Source of the DNA: an uncultured Bacteroidaceae bacterium
GTDB lineage: Bacteria; Bacteroidota; Bacteroidia; Bacteroidales; Bacteroidaceae
Direction of reading: 5' to 3'
DNA length: 64,000 bases
Assembly (NCBI GenBank): GCA_934293005.1
Contig: CAKQYA010000014.1
Span: 1 to 64,000, forward strand
Part shown: positions 17,498 through 26,052 of the stretch, one piece after another
Layout of the letters: each line of letters begins with the position of its first letter
Position numbering within the stretch: position 1 is the stretch's first letter
Translations under genes and position numbers: made by a program
The notes under the pieces: generated by a model
Databases searched by the model: none
Told to the model about the DNA's origin: nothing
What the model saw: only the letters and a program-made list of their open reading frames with translations

Positions 17498-18541
17498 ATG
17501 AATAGGTTGTATCCTTTATTGTTTGAACCCAACCTGCATGAGGTGGTGTGGGGTGGCAATAGGCTAAGGCCGTTTAAGGGCATGAATCCTGATGCACGAC
17601 CAATAGGCGAGAGTTGGGAGGTGAGTGCGGTGCCGTCAAGTGCGAGTGTGGTCAGCAATGGCTGCTGGGCAGGAAAAAGCCTGATTGATGTCATTGATGC
17701 GATGCCTGAATATATTCTTGGCGGTTCTGTGGCGGCTGAATACTCAGGCAAAATGCCTCTATTGGTGAAGTTTATTGATGCGGAGAAAGACTTGAGCATA
17801 CAAGTGCATCCCAATGATGAGATGGCGCAGCGTTTGCATGGCAAGTTTGGCAAGAGTGAGATGTGGTATGTGATTGATGCTAAGCCTGGAAGTTTTCTGT
17901 ATGCTGGCTTTAAGGATAAGATCACGCCCTACGAGTATAAGAAACGTGTTGATGACGGTTCGGTTACAGAGGTGCTTGCTAAGCATGAGGTGAAACCTGG
18001 CGATGTGTTTTATCTTCCTGCGGGTAGAGTGCATGCAATATGTGGAGGCATATTGTTGGCTGAGGTGCAGCAGTCGTCTGATGTGACTTATCGCATTTTC
18101 GACTATAACCGCCCAGGTATAGACGGGAAGCCACGCGAGCTGCATACTGAATTGGCTGCTGAAGCTCTGGATTTCAATGTGGAAGATGAATACCGCACAC
18201 ATTATTCTACTCTTGACAATAGGGCTAATGTCATAGTTGAATCGCCTTATTTCAGTGTGCGTGTCACGGAAATGGAGTCTTCTTTCCATAGAAACTTGAT
18301 TAAGTATGACAGTTTCGTCATCAGCATGTGTCTTTCTGGCGATTGCAAGATCAAGGTTCGCTCTACGGGTGACGAGGTGATGCTCCGTGAAGGATGGAGT
18401 GTGCTCATACCTGCGGCTGTAGCTGATTATGACATCACTCCGCTTAATGGGAAGAGCCGTGTGCTTGATGCTTTCATTGACAAGAAAGATAGAAGTATTG
18501 GAGCATGCATCACAAGGTTTCTTCATATCACTAACAAGTGA
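17498..18541 (+). CDS. manA: Mannose-6-phosphate isomerase, class I (cupin type)
   Basis: ManA interconverts mannose 6-phosphate and fructose 6-phosphate with a bound zinc ion, linking mannose use and GDP-sugar synthesis to glycolysis. The protein begins MNRLYPLLFEPNLHEVVWGG, then GESWEVSA and LSIQVHPND, where the His is a predicted zinc ligand. EMWYVIDAKPGSFLYAGFKD and VFYLPAGRVHAICGGILLAE follow. At 347 residues it fits the compact Bacteroidetes/Firmicutes-type enzyme. It starts 42 bp after dsbD and could share its transcript. No sugar-specific neighbour defines a particular pathway. Confidence 0.93.
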   Translation: MNRLYPLLFEPNLHEVVWGGNRLRPFKGMNPDARPIGESWEVSAVPSSASVVSNGCWAGKSLIDVIDAMPEYILGGSVAAEYSGKMPLLVKFIDAEKDLSIQVHPNDEMAQRLHGKFGKSEMWYVIDAKPGSFLYAGFKDKITPYEYKKRVDDGSVTEVLAKHEVKPGDVFYLPAGRVHAICGGILLAEVQQSSDVTYRIFDYNRPGIDGKPRELHTELAAEALDFNVEDEYRTHYSTLDNRANVIVESPYFSVRVTEMESSFHRNLIKYDSFVISMCLSGDCKIKVRSTGDEVMLREGWSVLIPAAVADYDITPLNGKSRVLDAFIDKKDRSIGACITRFLHITNK

Positions 18542-18680
18542 TGGCTCGAATGCGTGAGCGTGAAGAAGGGCTATAATATATATATGTATATAATATAATA
18601 ATGTGTGCGAATGTATATTATAGCTTATTGCAGTGTTTGCAGCATGCAATGACTCTTTGTGTAAGAAGTATTAGATATAA

Positions 18681-19790
18681 ATGAAAATGAAACAATTTTT
18701 ATTTCTGTTTTCATTGTTGCTGACGTCTATAGACTCAGTGGCTCAGGACAAATGTCTTCAACTTGCAGATTCTATTGTGAAATACCAATCAGCATCTGGT
18801 GGATGGTGCAAAAATCAGAACTGGCTCATTGGTGCAGATGCCAAAGTGATGAAAGTGTGCCATGACACTGGTGTCGGTTCTACAATTGATAATGGAGCCA
18901 CAATGACCGAAATGCGAAATTTGGTGAAGGCTATTGACCGCCTTGACGAAATGATGAAACATGGCTTTGGAGATGTTGGCGTTGAAACAATGCAGGCAAA
19001 AAGAAATGTGTATAACGACTCATTTGTCAGAGGTGTTGAATATCTTTTGAAGATGCAGTATGACAATGGAGGTTTTCCGCAGTTTTATCCGCCGAAGCTT
19101 CATGAGGATTATTCTTCGCAGATCACCTTTAATGACAATGCTATGGTGGGAGCTTTGCGTATGTTGCGTGACGTTGCAAACGGCTCAGCCTACTTTAAGA
19201 ATGTCACAATACCCACTGGCATTAGAACTAAATGTATGACTGCGTACACTAAAGGACTGCAGTGTGTTCTTGATTGCCAGATACGTGTTGACAGTCTTGG
19301 AAAAGTGCTTCAATATGGCACAGATGCTTGGAAAAATGGCCGGCGCACTGTATGGTGCCAACAACATGACAAGGCAACGTTGTATCCGGCAAAGGCTCGG
19401 GCATACGAACTTCCGTCTTATTGCGGTTTTGGTGAAACATGTGGCATCCTGATGCTGCTGATGGATGTGGACAATCCTTCTGATGACATTAAATCAGCTG
19501 TGGCTGGAGCTGTGGAATGGCTTGAGGCTCATGCCATGAAGAATGTTGCAAAAGAGACCTTTGTCAATAGTGACGGAAAGAAGGATGTAAGGCTTGTGGA
19601 GAAGAATGGAGCTCCGCTTCTATGGGCAAGGTTTTATGACCTTGAGGAAGCTGTCCCTTTTTATTGTGACCGTGACGGCATTCCTCGTCGAAGTTTGTCG
19701 GATATAGGTTATGAACGCCGCAACGGCTATTCGTGGGTGGGTGACCAACCCGCAAAAATCATTGAGAGATATAAAATCTTGAATTATTAA
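18681..19790 (+). CDS. pelA: Pectate lyase, polysaccharide lyase family 10
   Basis: PL10 enzymes cut polygalacturonate by beta-elimination, usually with calcium. A signal peptide (to about residue 21, ...SIDSVAQ) sends this 369-residue protein out of the cytoplasm. Family signatures in order are SGGWCKNQNW, STIDNGATMTEMRNLV, DNGGFPQFYPP, ITFNDNAMVGALRML, TVWCQQHDKATLYPAKARAY and PLLWARFYDLEEAVPFYCDRDG. The KARAYELPS segment holds the Arg expected to act as base. No CBM or sorting tail is visible. DUF3467 follows only 19 bp later, although that gene normally belongs to the transcription/translation cluster, so the pairing looks like a local rearrangement. Confidence 0.9.
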   Translation: MKMKQFLFLFSLLLTSIDSVAQDKCLQLADSIVKYQSASGGWCKNQNWLIGADAKVMKVCHDTGVGSTIDNGATMTEMRNLVKAIDRLDEMMKHGFGDVGVETMQAKRNVYNDSFVRGVEYLLKMQYDNGGFPQFYPPKLHEDYSSQITFNDNAMVGALRMLRDVANGSAYFKNVTIPTGIRTKCMTAYTKGLQCVLDCQIRVDSLGKVLQYGTDAWKNGRRTVWCQQHDKATLYPAKARAYELPSYCGFGETCGILMLLMDVDNPSDDIKSAVAGAVEWLEAHAMKNVAKETFVNSDGKKDVRLVEKNGAPLLWARFYDLEEAVPFYCDRDGIPRRSLSDIGYERRNGYSWVGDQPAKIIERYKILNY

Positions 19791-19809
19791 CTTAATACTT
19801 AAAACAATC

Positions 19810-20127
19810 ATGTCAGAAAACAAAAATCAACAGCTCCAAATCGAGCTTAAACCAGAAATCGCAGGTGGAATCTATTCAAATCTCGCAGTTGTGACTCATT
19901 CGGCTGCTGAGATAGTGACCGACTTCGTTCAAATGCTGCCGGGCATGCAAAAGGCTCAGGTTGCAAGCCGTGTCATCATGACTCCTGAAAATGCAAAGCG
20001 TCTTCTCTTCGCTCTTCAGGACAATATCATTAAGTATGAGCAGCAGTTTGGCGAAATCACTTTTGGACAGCCTGCTAATGATGACAAGACAGTTGCTCCT
20101 TTCAACATAAAGAAAGGTGACGCATAA
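19810..20127 (+). CDS. DUF3467 domain protein
   Basis: This small protein of 105 residues starts MSENKNQQLQIELKPEIAGGIYSNLAVVTHSAAEIVTDFVQMLPG and continues ASRVIMTPENAKRLLFALQDNI, the hallmark of DUF3467. The function is unknown. From memory, in Bacteroidetes this gene usually sits between rpoC and rpsL, which suggests a link to transcription or translation. Here rpsL does follow, but after a gap of 1,075 bp, and the upstream neighbour is a pectate lyase instead of rpoC. No membrane segment or signal peptide is seen. A strong terminator follows. Confidence 0.88.
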   Translation: MSENKNQQLQIELKPEIAGGIYSNLAVVTHSAAEIVTDFVQMLPGMQKAQVASRVIMTPENAKRLLFALQDNIIKYEQQFGEITFGQPANDDKTVAPFNIKKGDA

Positions 20128-20145
20128 GTCTTATGAACATTGATA

Positions 20146-20190
20146 CAGCCCGACATCTGTGCATGTGCACAGATGTCGGGCTGCTTGCTT
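20146..20190 (+). terminator. Perfect 18-bp-stem terminator after DUF3467
   Basis: CAGCCCGACATCTGTGCA (20146-20163) pairs perfectly with its complement at 20166-20183 around a TG centre, followed by CTTGCTTTTCTT. It lies 19 bp past the DUF3467 stop and separates pelA-DUF3467 from the ribosomal block. Confidence 0.8.
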
Positions 20191-20965
20191 TTCTTGCCTG
20201 CTATTGCGCATTTCAATATGCATAATCTTCAGCAGTCTTCTTTCAGGCGATATATACTTGTCTCTCAATTTCTACAGATGAGCCAAACAAAACCCCAGCA
20301 AGCCCTAATGGCAGACTTGGGGAAATCTTGATTTGTTTTTTCAGCATGTGACACCCATGAAAAAGTATTACGTGATACTTGCCCAAGTATCATATGATAC
20401 TTTGCAAAGTATCACGTAATACTTGGGCAAGTATCCTTACTATCCTTTTTTGACGAATAAATTTTTGCTTCCATGACCTTTGTTATCATACGCACATAGG
20501 ATGGAAAGACTTTGGCCCAAACGGTGACAAGAATTGAAAAGAATAACCCCGATTTTCTAATGACCGATTTGGAATAAACAGAAGGGAAAGTTGGCAAAGT
20601 GAGTGTGCTGCAAATATGAGAGAGGCTTACTTTGATCTTATAAAATATTTTTGTGCACCTACTTAATGGACTATTTGGGTCTTGAAAGCATACTGCTCTC
20701 TTAACGCTATGATTGTAATTCGTATGTAGAGTTTATTGCTAAGAGATGAAAAAGAGTCTGGGACTTGCAAAATTGAATGTGAGACCACAATGTGGCCGGG
20801 TCGTTAGCATTTTTTTCCTTACAAGATTGAATATAAAAAGGCTTTTTGCAATGTAGAGTTATCGTTTTTGGTTAAATAGTTTTAAATTTTATCCTTGACA
20901 ATTCAAATCTGCTGAATCTGTGAAAAAAAGATTAATATGTTTTATGTTGTTCGGCAGAAAAATCG
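20184..20965. other. Long gene-poor gap upstream of the ribosomal block
   Basis: No convincing gene, tRNA or transposase fragment was found. The gap holds repeat array B (20363-20436). The remainder is AT-rich. A 36-codon frame at 20746-20856 has no recognisable features. Confidence 0.6.
20363..20436. repeat. 22-bp-period palindromic repeat array, copy B
   Basis: Three units start at 20363, 20385 and 20407, exactly 22 bp apart, with a partial fourth at 20429. Each unit is an AAGTAT...ATACTT palindrome, but the centres differ: ATTACGTGAT, ATCATATGAT and ATCACGTAAT. The first and third units are reverse complements of each other, so the array can also fold as one large hairpin around the middle unit. 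Confidence 0.9.
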
Positions 20966-20973
20966 TAACTTTG
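20944..20973 (+). promoter_or_regulatory. Promoter of the rpsL-led ribosomal block
   Basis: TAACTTTG at 20966-20973 is a perfect TAnnTTTG box. A TTG-containing -33-like region (TTTATGTTG) lies about 16-21 nt upstream. Transcription would begin near 20980 and give a leader of about 220 nt before rpsL. Confidence 0.6.
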
Positions 20974-20979
20974 CATCAC

Positions 20980-21202
20980 TTTTTGGAGTAGTGCGTGCCT
21001 TGGTTAGGTACATGAGTGTCATGCGGATTTGTAAAGCAAATCAAAAGACAGGTGAAAATCAGAGAGAATGACACGTAAATTTAGCACGAAGCAAAGCGAG
21101 TAGCTTACCACTAAGCAATAGGGCAGCCCTTCGGCATGAAGGGCTTGGTAGGCGCTCGAAGATGAGATATAATTAAATAATAATATAAATAATTACAACA
21201 AA
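20980..21202 (+). ncRNA. Structured 5' leader of rpsL
   Basis: Several nested stems are visible. GTGTCAT (21016-21022) pairs with ATGACAC (21068-21074) and encloses GATTTG/CAAATC (21026-21031 with 21037-21042). A second domain has AGCCCTTC/GAAGGGCT (21125-21132 with 21138-21145, loop GGCAT), flanked by TACCA/TGGTA and CGAG/CTCG pairings. No ORF fills the leader. A cis-regulatory RNA for the str operon, for example one that binds a ribosomal protein, is an inference. Confidence 0.5.
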
Positions 21203-21583
21203 ATGCCTACTATTCAACAATTGGTAAGAAAAGGTCGTCAGGTGTTGGTTGACAAGAGCAAGTCTCCAGCTTTGGATTCATGCCCACAGCGTCGCGGTGT
21301 TTGCGTGCGTGTCTATACAACAACTCCTAAGAAGCCTAATTCAGCGATGAGAAAGGTCGCACGTGTTCGTCTGACAAACAAGAAGGAAGTCAACTCTTAC
21401 ATTCCAGGAGAGGGACACAACCTTCAGGAGCACTCAATCGTACTTGTTCGTGGCGGTCGTGTTAAGGATCTTCCAGGTGTGCGCTATCACATCATTCGTG
21501 GTGCTCTTGACACTGCTGGTGTCGCAAGCCGCACACAGCGCCGTTCTAAGTATGGTGCAAAGCGTCCAAAGGCTAAGAAGTAA
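21203..21583 (+). CDS. rpsL: 30S ribosomal protein S12
   Basis: S12 sits at the decoding centre and controls accuracy of tRNA selection. The 126-residue protein starts MPTIQQLVRKGRQVLVDKSK and contains TPKKPNSA (Lys43, Lys44) and GRVKDLPGVRYH (Lys88, Asp89). These lysines are the residues changed in classical streptomycin-resistant mutants, and here they have the wild-type identity. Asp89 is the usual methylthiolation site. It opens the ribosomal block behind a long structured leader and is followed by rpsG and fusA, the standard str operon order. Confidence 0.98.
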   Translation: MPTIQQLVRKGRQVLVDKSKSPALDSCPQRRGVCVRVYTTTPKKPNSAMRKVARVRLTNKKEVNSYIPGEGHNLQEHSIVLVRGGRVKDLPGVRYHIIRGALDTAGVASRTQRRSKYGAKRPKAKK

Positions 21584-21741
21584 TAATTTCTTACACAGTA
21601 AAAAAGAAACAACAGTTTTTTCACAAAGTTTGGTTTGACGGAAATGCTTGAAAGGGTTGAGTAAATGCCCTGGAGTGGGCGTTGAAGACACACACACGAA
21701 TGCAGCCTCAGACTAAAGAAAGATTAAATCAAACAAGAAAA

Positions 21742-22218
21742 ATGAGAAAAGCTAAACCAAAGAAGCGTGTGGTTCTTCCAGATCCAGTGTTTGGAGATGT
21801 GAAGGTGACAAAGTTTGTTAATAACCTCATGTACGACGGAAAGAAGAGTGTTGCATACACTATCTTCTACACAGCTCTTAAGAATGTAGAAAACAAGATG
21901 AAGAATGAAGAGAAGTCTCCACTGGAAATCTGGAAGAAGGCTCTCGAAAACATCACTCCACAGGTTGAGGTTAAGAGCCGCCGTATCGGTGGTGCAACTT
22001 TCCAGGTGCCAACAGAGATCCGTCCAGACCGCAAGGAGGCAATCTCTATGAAGAACCTCATCTCTTTCGCTCGCAAGCGTTCAGGCAAGAGCATGGCAGA
22101 CAAGCTCTCTGCAGAGATCATGGATGCTTTCAATGAGCAGGGTGGCGCATTCAAGCGTAAGGAGGATATGCACCGCATGGCTGAGGCTAACCGCGCATTT
22201 GCACACTTCCGCTTCTAA
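21742..22218 (+). CDS. rpsG: 30S ribosomal protein S7
   Basis: S7 nucleates assembly of the 30S head and contacts tRNA in the E site. I place the start at MRKAKPKKRVVLPDPVFGDV, giving 158 residues, because that is the family's normal N-terminus. An in-frame ATG 60 bp upstream would add a 20-residue extension of unlikely composition. Signatures include KSVAYTIFYTALKNV, VEVKSRRIGGATFQVPTEI and RKEDMHRMAEANRAFAHFRF. The 158-bp gap after rpsL contains only a weak hairpin (ATGCCC/GGGCGT near 21666-21682). Confidence 0.96.
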   Translation: MRKAKPKKRVVLPDPVFGDVKVTKFVNNLMYDGKKSVAYTIFYTALKNVENKMKNEEKSPLEIWKKALENITPQVEVKSRRIGGATFQVPTEIRPDRKEAISMKNLISFARKRSGKSMADKLSAEIMDAFNEQGGAFKRKEDMHRMAEANRAFAHFRF

Positions 22219-22256
22219 TTAATTTCATCAGTTAACAACATTAAGGTAAAAGAGAT

Positions 22257-24374
22257 ATGGCAAAGCAGGATTTGCATCTTACGCGCAATTTCGGTATCAT
22301 GGCTCACATCGATGCCGGTAAGACTACAACATCAGAGCGCATCCTTTTCTACACTGGTAAGACTCACAAGATTGGTGAGGTTCACGATGGTGGAGCAACT
22401 ATGGACTGGATGGCACAGGAGCAGGAGCGTGGTATCACTATCACATCTGCTGCCACTACAGCGTACTGGACATGGGAAGGACACAAGTATAAGTTCAATC
22501 TTATTGACACTCCGGGACACGTCGACTTCACTGCAGAGGTAGAGCGTTCACTTCGTGTTCTTGACGGCGCTGTTGCAGCATACTGTGCTGTGGGTGGCGT
22601 TGAGCCACAGTCTGAGACTGTTTGGCGTCAGGCTGACAAGTATAACGTGCCACGTATGGGATACGTCAACAAGATGGACCGTTCTGGCGCAGATTTCTTT
22701 GAGGTCGTTCGACAGATGAAGGATGTTCTCGGTGCTAACCCAGTGCCAATCGTTATTCCTATAGGTGCAGAGGAGAATTTCAAGGGTGTTGTTGACCTCA
22801 TCAAGATGCACGGTATTGTATGGCATGATGAGACTCAGGGTGCTGAATTTGAAATCATCGACATCCCAGCTGAGCTTAAGGATGAGGCAGAAGAGTGGCG
22901 CAATAAAATGCTCGAGTCTGTAGCAGAGTATGATGACGCTCTCATGGAGAAATTCTTCGATGACCCATCTACTATCACAGAGGAAGAGATAATATCTGCA
23001 ATTCGCAAGGCTACTTGCTCTCTCGCATGCACTCCAATGCTCTGCGGTTCTTCATTCAAGAACAAGGGCGTTCAGACTCTTCTTGACTATATCTGCGCAT
23101 TCCTTCCATCACCACTCGATACTCCAGCAGTTGTTGGTACTAATCCTGATACTAAGGAAGAGGAAGACCGCAAGCCATCTGAGGATGACAAGACTTCTGC
23201 TCTTGCATTCAAGATCGCAACAGACCCATATGTGGGCCGTCTTACTTTCATCCGTGTGTACTCGGGCAAGGTTGAGGCAGGTTCATATATCTATAATTCA
23301 CGTTCACGCAAGAAAGAGCGTGTGTCACGTCTCTTCCAGATGCACTCAAATCATCAGAATCCTGTAGATGTAATTAGTGCTGGTGACATCGGTGCTGTAG
23401 TAGGACTCAAGGATATTCACACTGGTGATACACTCTGTGATGAGAGCGCTCCTATCGTTCTCGAATCAATGGACTTCCCAGATCCTGTGATTGGTATTGC
23501 AGTTGAGCCAAAGACTCAGAAAGACCTCGACAAGCTTTCTGTTGGTCTTGCAAAGCTTGCTGAAGAAGACCCAACATTCACAGTTAGGACAGATGAACAG
23601 TCGGGCCAGACAATTATCTCTGGTATGGGTGAGCTTCACCTTGACATCATCATCGACCGTCTGAAGCGTGAGTTCAAGGTTGAGTGTAACCAGGGTAAGC
23701 CACAGGTTAACTACAAGGAGGCAATCACTAAGACTGTCAACCTCCGTGAGGTTTACAAAAAGCAGTCGGGTGGTCGTGGTAAGTTTGCCGACATCATCGT
23801 TAACGTTGGTCCTGTTGATGACGACTTCGAAGGCACTGGCCTTCAGTTTGTCGATGAAGTCAAAGGTGGTAACATTCCTAAGGAATTCATCCCATCAGTG
23901 CAGAAGGGTTTTGCAGAGTCAATGAAGAATGGTGTTCTTGGTGGCTTCCCAATGGATAGCCTTAAAGTCACTCTTGTTGACGGTAGCTTCCACCCTGTCG
24001 ACTCAGACCAGCTTTCTTTCGAAGTTGCAGCTCGCCAAGCTTATAAGAATGCTTGTGCTCAGGCTAAGCCTGTGCTCATGGAGCCAATCATGAAGCTTGA
24101 AGTTGTTACTCCAGAAGAGAACATGGGTGATGTGATCGGTGACCTTAACAAGCGTCGCGGCCAGGTTGAAGGCATGGAAAATGCTCGTTCAGGTGCTCGT
24201 ATCGTTAAGGCTATGGTTCCACTGGGTGAGATGTTCGGATATGTCACAGCTCTCCGTACTATCACTTCTGGTCGTGCCACTTCTTCAATGCAGTATGATC
24301 ACCATGCACCTGTGTCAAGCTCTATCGCTAAGACAGTGCTTGCTGAATGCAACGGACGCGTGGATCTCGTGTAA
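22257..24374 (+). CDS. fusA: Elongation factor G
   Basis: EF-G is the GTPase that drives translocation and, with RRF, ribosome recycling. At 705 residues it has all five domains. The G motifs are AHIDAGKT (16-23), RGITITSAA (switch I, about 58-66), DTPGHVD (84-90) and NKMD (138-141). Domain IV carries VNYKEAITKTVN and QSGGRGKFADI, and domain V has APVSSSIAKTVL near the end. It follows rpsG by 38 bp in str operon order. After the stop, a GTGCGGGC/GCCCGCAC stem could partly separate str from S10 transcription. Confidence 0.98.
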   Translation: MAKQDLHLTRNFGIMAHIDAGKTTTSERILFYTGKTHKIGEVHDGGATMDWMAQEQERGITITSAATTAYWTWEGHKYKFNLIDTPGHVDFTAEVERSLRVLDGAVAAYCAVGGVEPQSETVWRQADKYNVPRMGYVNKMDRSGADFFEVVRQMKDVLGANPVPIVIPIGAEENFKGVVDLIKMHGIVWHDETQGAEFEIIDIPAELKDEAEEWRNKMLESVAEYDDALMEKFFDDPSTITEEEIISAIRKATCSLACTPMLCGSSFKNKGVQTLLDYICAFLPSPLDTPAVVGTNPDTKEEEDRKPSEDDKTSALAFKIATDPYVGRLTFIRVYSGKVEAGSYIYNSRSRKKERVSRLFQMHSNHQNPVDVISAGDIGAVVGLKDIHTGDTLCDESAPIVLESMDFPDPVIGIAVEPKTQKDLDKLSVGLAKLAEEDPTFTVRTDEQSGQTIISGMGELHLDIIIDRLKREFKVECNQGKPQVNYKEAITKTVNLREVYKKQSGGRGKFADIIVNVGPVDDDFEGTGLQFVDEVKGGNIPKEFIPSVQKGFAESMKNGVLGGFPMDSLKVTLVDGSFHPVDSDQLSFEVAARQAYKNACAQAKPVLMEPIMKLEVVTPEENMGDVIGDLNKRRGQVEGMENARSGARIVKAMVPLGEMFGYVTALRTITSGRATSSMQYDHHAPVSSSIAKTVLAECNGRVDLV

Positions 24375-24386
24375 ATAAATTATGGA

Positions 24387-24425
24387 GTGCGGGCGAGCGA
24401 ACGACTCTTTGCCCGCACCCTTTAC
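24387..24425 (+). terminator. Candidate attenuator between fusA and rpsJ
   Basis: GTGCGGGC (24387-24394) pairs perfectly with GCCCGCAC (24411-24418) around a 16-nt loop. The following bases (CCTTTACAA) are only weakly T-rich, so partial termination or mRNA processing is more likely than a full stop. Confidence 0.45.
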
Positions 24426-24455
24426 AATAATAATAACATTTAATTTCATTGAACA

Positions 24456-24764
24456 ATGAGTCAGCAAAAAATTCGCATCAAGCTTAAGTCTTACGACCAC
24501 AACCTCGTTGACAAGTCAGCTGAGAAGATCGTTAAGGCAGTGAAGGCTACTGAGGCTATCGTGAGCGGTCCAATTCCACTCCCAACTCATAAGCGCATCT
24601 TCACAGTAAACCGTTCTACTTTCGTAAACAAAAAGTCTCGCGAGCAGTTTGAACTTTCTACATACAAGAGACTTATTGACATCTACAGCTCTACAACTAA
24701 GACTGTTGATGCTCTTATGAAGCTCGAGCTCCCAAGCGGTGTTGAAGTTGAGATTAAAGTTTGA
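24456..24764 (+). CDS. rpsJ: 30S ribosomal protein S10
   Basis: S10 is part of the 30S head and, as NusE, joins transcription antitermination complexes. The 102 residues begin MSQQKIRIKLKSYDHNLVDK and include the family block SGPIPLPTHKRIFTVNRSTFVNKKSREQFE, covering the extended loop that enters the 16S rRNA. The C-terminus LMKLELPSGVEVEIKV is typical. It heads the S10 operon genes (rpsJ to rpsQ), 81 bp after fusA. Confidence 0.98.
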   Translation: MSQQKIRIKLKSYDHNLVDKSAEKIVKAVKATEAIVSGPIPLPTHKRIFTVNRSTFVNKKSREQFELSTYKRLIDIYSSTTKTVDALMKLELPSGVEVEIKV

Positions 24765-24793
24765 TAATAGAGAAAATTTAAAAGAATAAAGAA

Positions 24794-25408
24794 ATGCCAG
24801 GATTAATTGGAAAAAAAATCGGAATGACATCCGTTTTCAGTGCCGATGGTAAGAATCTTCCATGCACTGTTATCGAAGTAGGTCCTTGTGTTGTTACTCA
24901 GCTTAAGACTGTAGAGAATGATGGCTATGCTGCTGTTCAGGTTGGCTTTGAAGACAAAAAGGAAAAGCACACCACAAAGCAGATGATGGGTCACTTCAAG
25001 AAGGCTGGTACAACTCCTAAGAGACACTTGGCCGAGTTCACTTATGATGAGGAGCATAACCTCGGTGATGTAATCACAGTGGAGCTTTTCAATGATGCTT
25101 CTTACGTTGACGTAACAGGTACATCTAAGGGTAAGGGATTCCAAGGCGTTGTAAAGCGTCATGGTTTCGGTGGTGTTGGTCAGGCTACACACGGTCAGGA
25201 TGACCGCCTCCGCAAGCCAGGTTCTATTGGTGCATGTGCAACACCTTCACGTGTGTTCAAGAATGTGCCAATGGCTGGTCAAATGGGTAACGAGCAGGTG
25301 ACTACTCACAACCTTCAGGTGATCAAGGTGGTTCCAGAGCACAATCTCCTTCTTCTTAAGGGTAGTGTTCCAGGATGCAAAGGTTCAATCGTAATAATCA
25401 AGAAGTAA
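24794..25408 (+). CDS. rplC: 50S ribosomal protein L3
   Basis: L3 binds near the 3' end of 23S rRNA, starts 50S assembly and reaches toward the peptidyl transferase centre. The 204-residue protein starts MPGLIGKKIGMTSVFSADGK. The internal segment TGTSKGKGFQGVVKRHGFGG forms the long loop, and GQMGNEQVTTHNLQVIKV is near the end; the Gln in that motif is the usual PrmB methylation site. It lies 29 bp after rpsJ and 3 bp before rplD. Confidence 0.97.
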   Translation: MPGLIGKKIGMTSVFSADGKNLPCTVIEVGPCVVTQLKTVENDGYAAVQVGFEDKKEKHTTKQMMGHFKKAGTTPKRHLAEFTYDEEHNLGDVITVELFNDASYVDVTGTSKGKGFQGVVKRHGFGGVGQATHGQDDRLRKPGSIGACATPSRVFKNVPMAGQMGNEQVTTHNLQVIKVVPEHNLLLLKGSVPGCKGSIVIIKK

Positions 25409-25411
25409 GCA

Positions 25412-26041
25412 ATGGAAGTTTCTGTATTAAATATCAAAGGTGAGGACACTGGTAAGAAGGTGGTTCTGAACGATGAAATCTTCGGAATTGAGCCAAACGA
25501 CCATGTTATTTACCTCGCAGTAAACCAATACCTCGCTGCACAGCGTCAAGGTACTCACAAGTCAAAAGAAAGAAGCGAAATCACTGGCTCTACTCGTAAG
25601 CTCATCCGTCAGAAGGGTGGCGGCGGCGCTCGCCGTGGCGACATCAAGTCTCCGCTGCTTCGTGGTGGTGGCCGCGTGTTCGGTCCACGTCCACGTGACT
25701 ACTGGTTCAAGCTTAACAAGAAAGTTAAGGCTCTCGCTCGTAAAAGCGCTCTTTCATACAAGGCACAGCAGAATGCAATCATTGTCGTTGAGGACTTTGA
25801 TTTTGAAGCACCTAAGACAAAACAGGGTGTTGCTTTGTTAAATAACCTTAAAGTTGAGGGCAAAAAGACACTCTTCGTTTTGCCAGAAGTGAAAAAGAAC
25901 GTAAATTTGTCAGTCCGTAATATTCAGCGCGTTGAGGTTATGACTGCAAGTGCACTCAATACTTATAAAGTAATGAATGCTAATGTGCTTGTCATGACTG
26001 AAGGTGCTGTTAAAATGGTTGATGAAACTTTTAACAAATAA
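25412..26041 (+). CDS. rplD: 50S ribosomal protein L4
   Basis: L4 lines the peptide exit tunnel together with L22 and, in enterobacteria, also represses its own operon. Residues 1-209 start MEVSVLNIKGEDTGKKVVLN. The tunnel loop is the basic stretch RSEITGSTRKLIRQKGGGGAR with RGGGRVFGPRPRDY after it. The globular part includes ALSYKAQQNAIIVVEDFD. The start follows the rplC stop by 3 bp, implying translational coupling. The stop is embedded in the strong ribosome-binding site for rplW. Confidence 0.97.
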   Translation: MEVSVLNIKGEDTGKKVVLNDEIFGIEPNDHVIYLAVNQYLAAQRQGTHKSKERSEITGSTRKLIRQKGGGGARRGDIKSPLLRGGGRVFGPRPRDYWFKLNKKVKALARKSALSYKAQQNAIIVVEDFDFEAPKTKQGVALLNNLKVEGKKTLFVLPEVKKNVNLSVRNIQRVEVMTASALNTYKVMNANVLVMTEGAVKMVDETFNK

Positions 26042-26047
26042 GGAGGT
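26041..26047 (+). promoter_or_regulatory. Strong Shine-Dalgarno sequence before rplW
   Basis: AGGAGGT sits 5 bp upstream of the rplW ATG, overlapping the last base of the rplD stop. Most genes in this window have no comparable site, so it stands out. Confidence 0.7.
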
Positions 26048-26052
26048 ACAAT

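Noticed and set aside
20763..20820. A possible RNA gene around the GACCACAATGTGGCC hairpin
   Set aside because: The pairing is short and isolated, with no promoter or terminator of its own; not enough to call.
20746..20856. A 36-codon plus-strand frame (MKKSLGLAKLNVRPQC...)
   Set aside because: No ribosome-binding site, no recognisable domain, and it lies in AT-rich non-coding sequence; it is likely chance.
21682..21741. A 20-residue N-terminal extension of S7
   Set aside because: The S7 family starts at MRKAKPKK; the extension has no conservation that I recognise.
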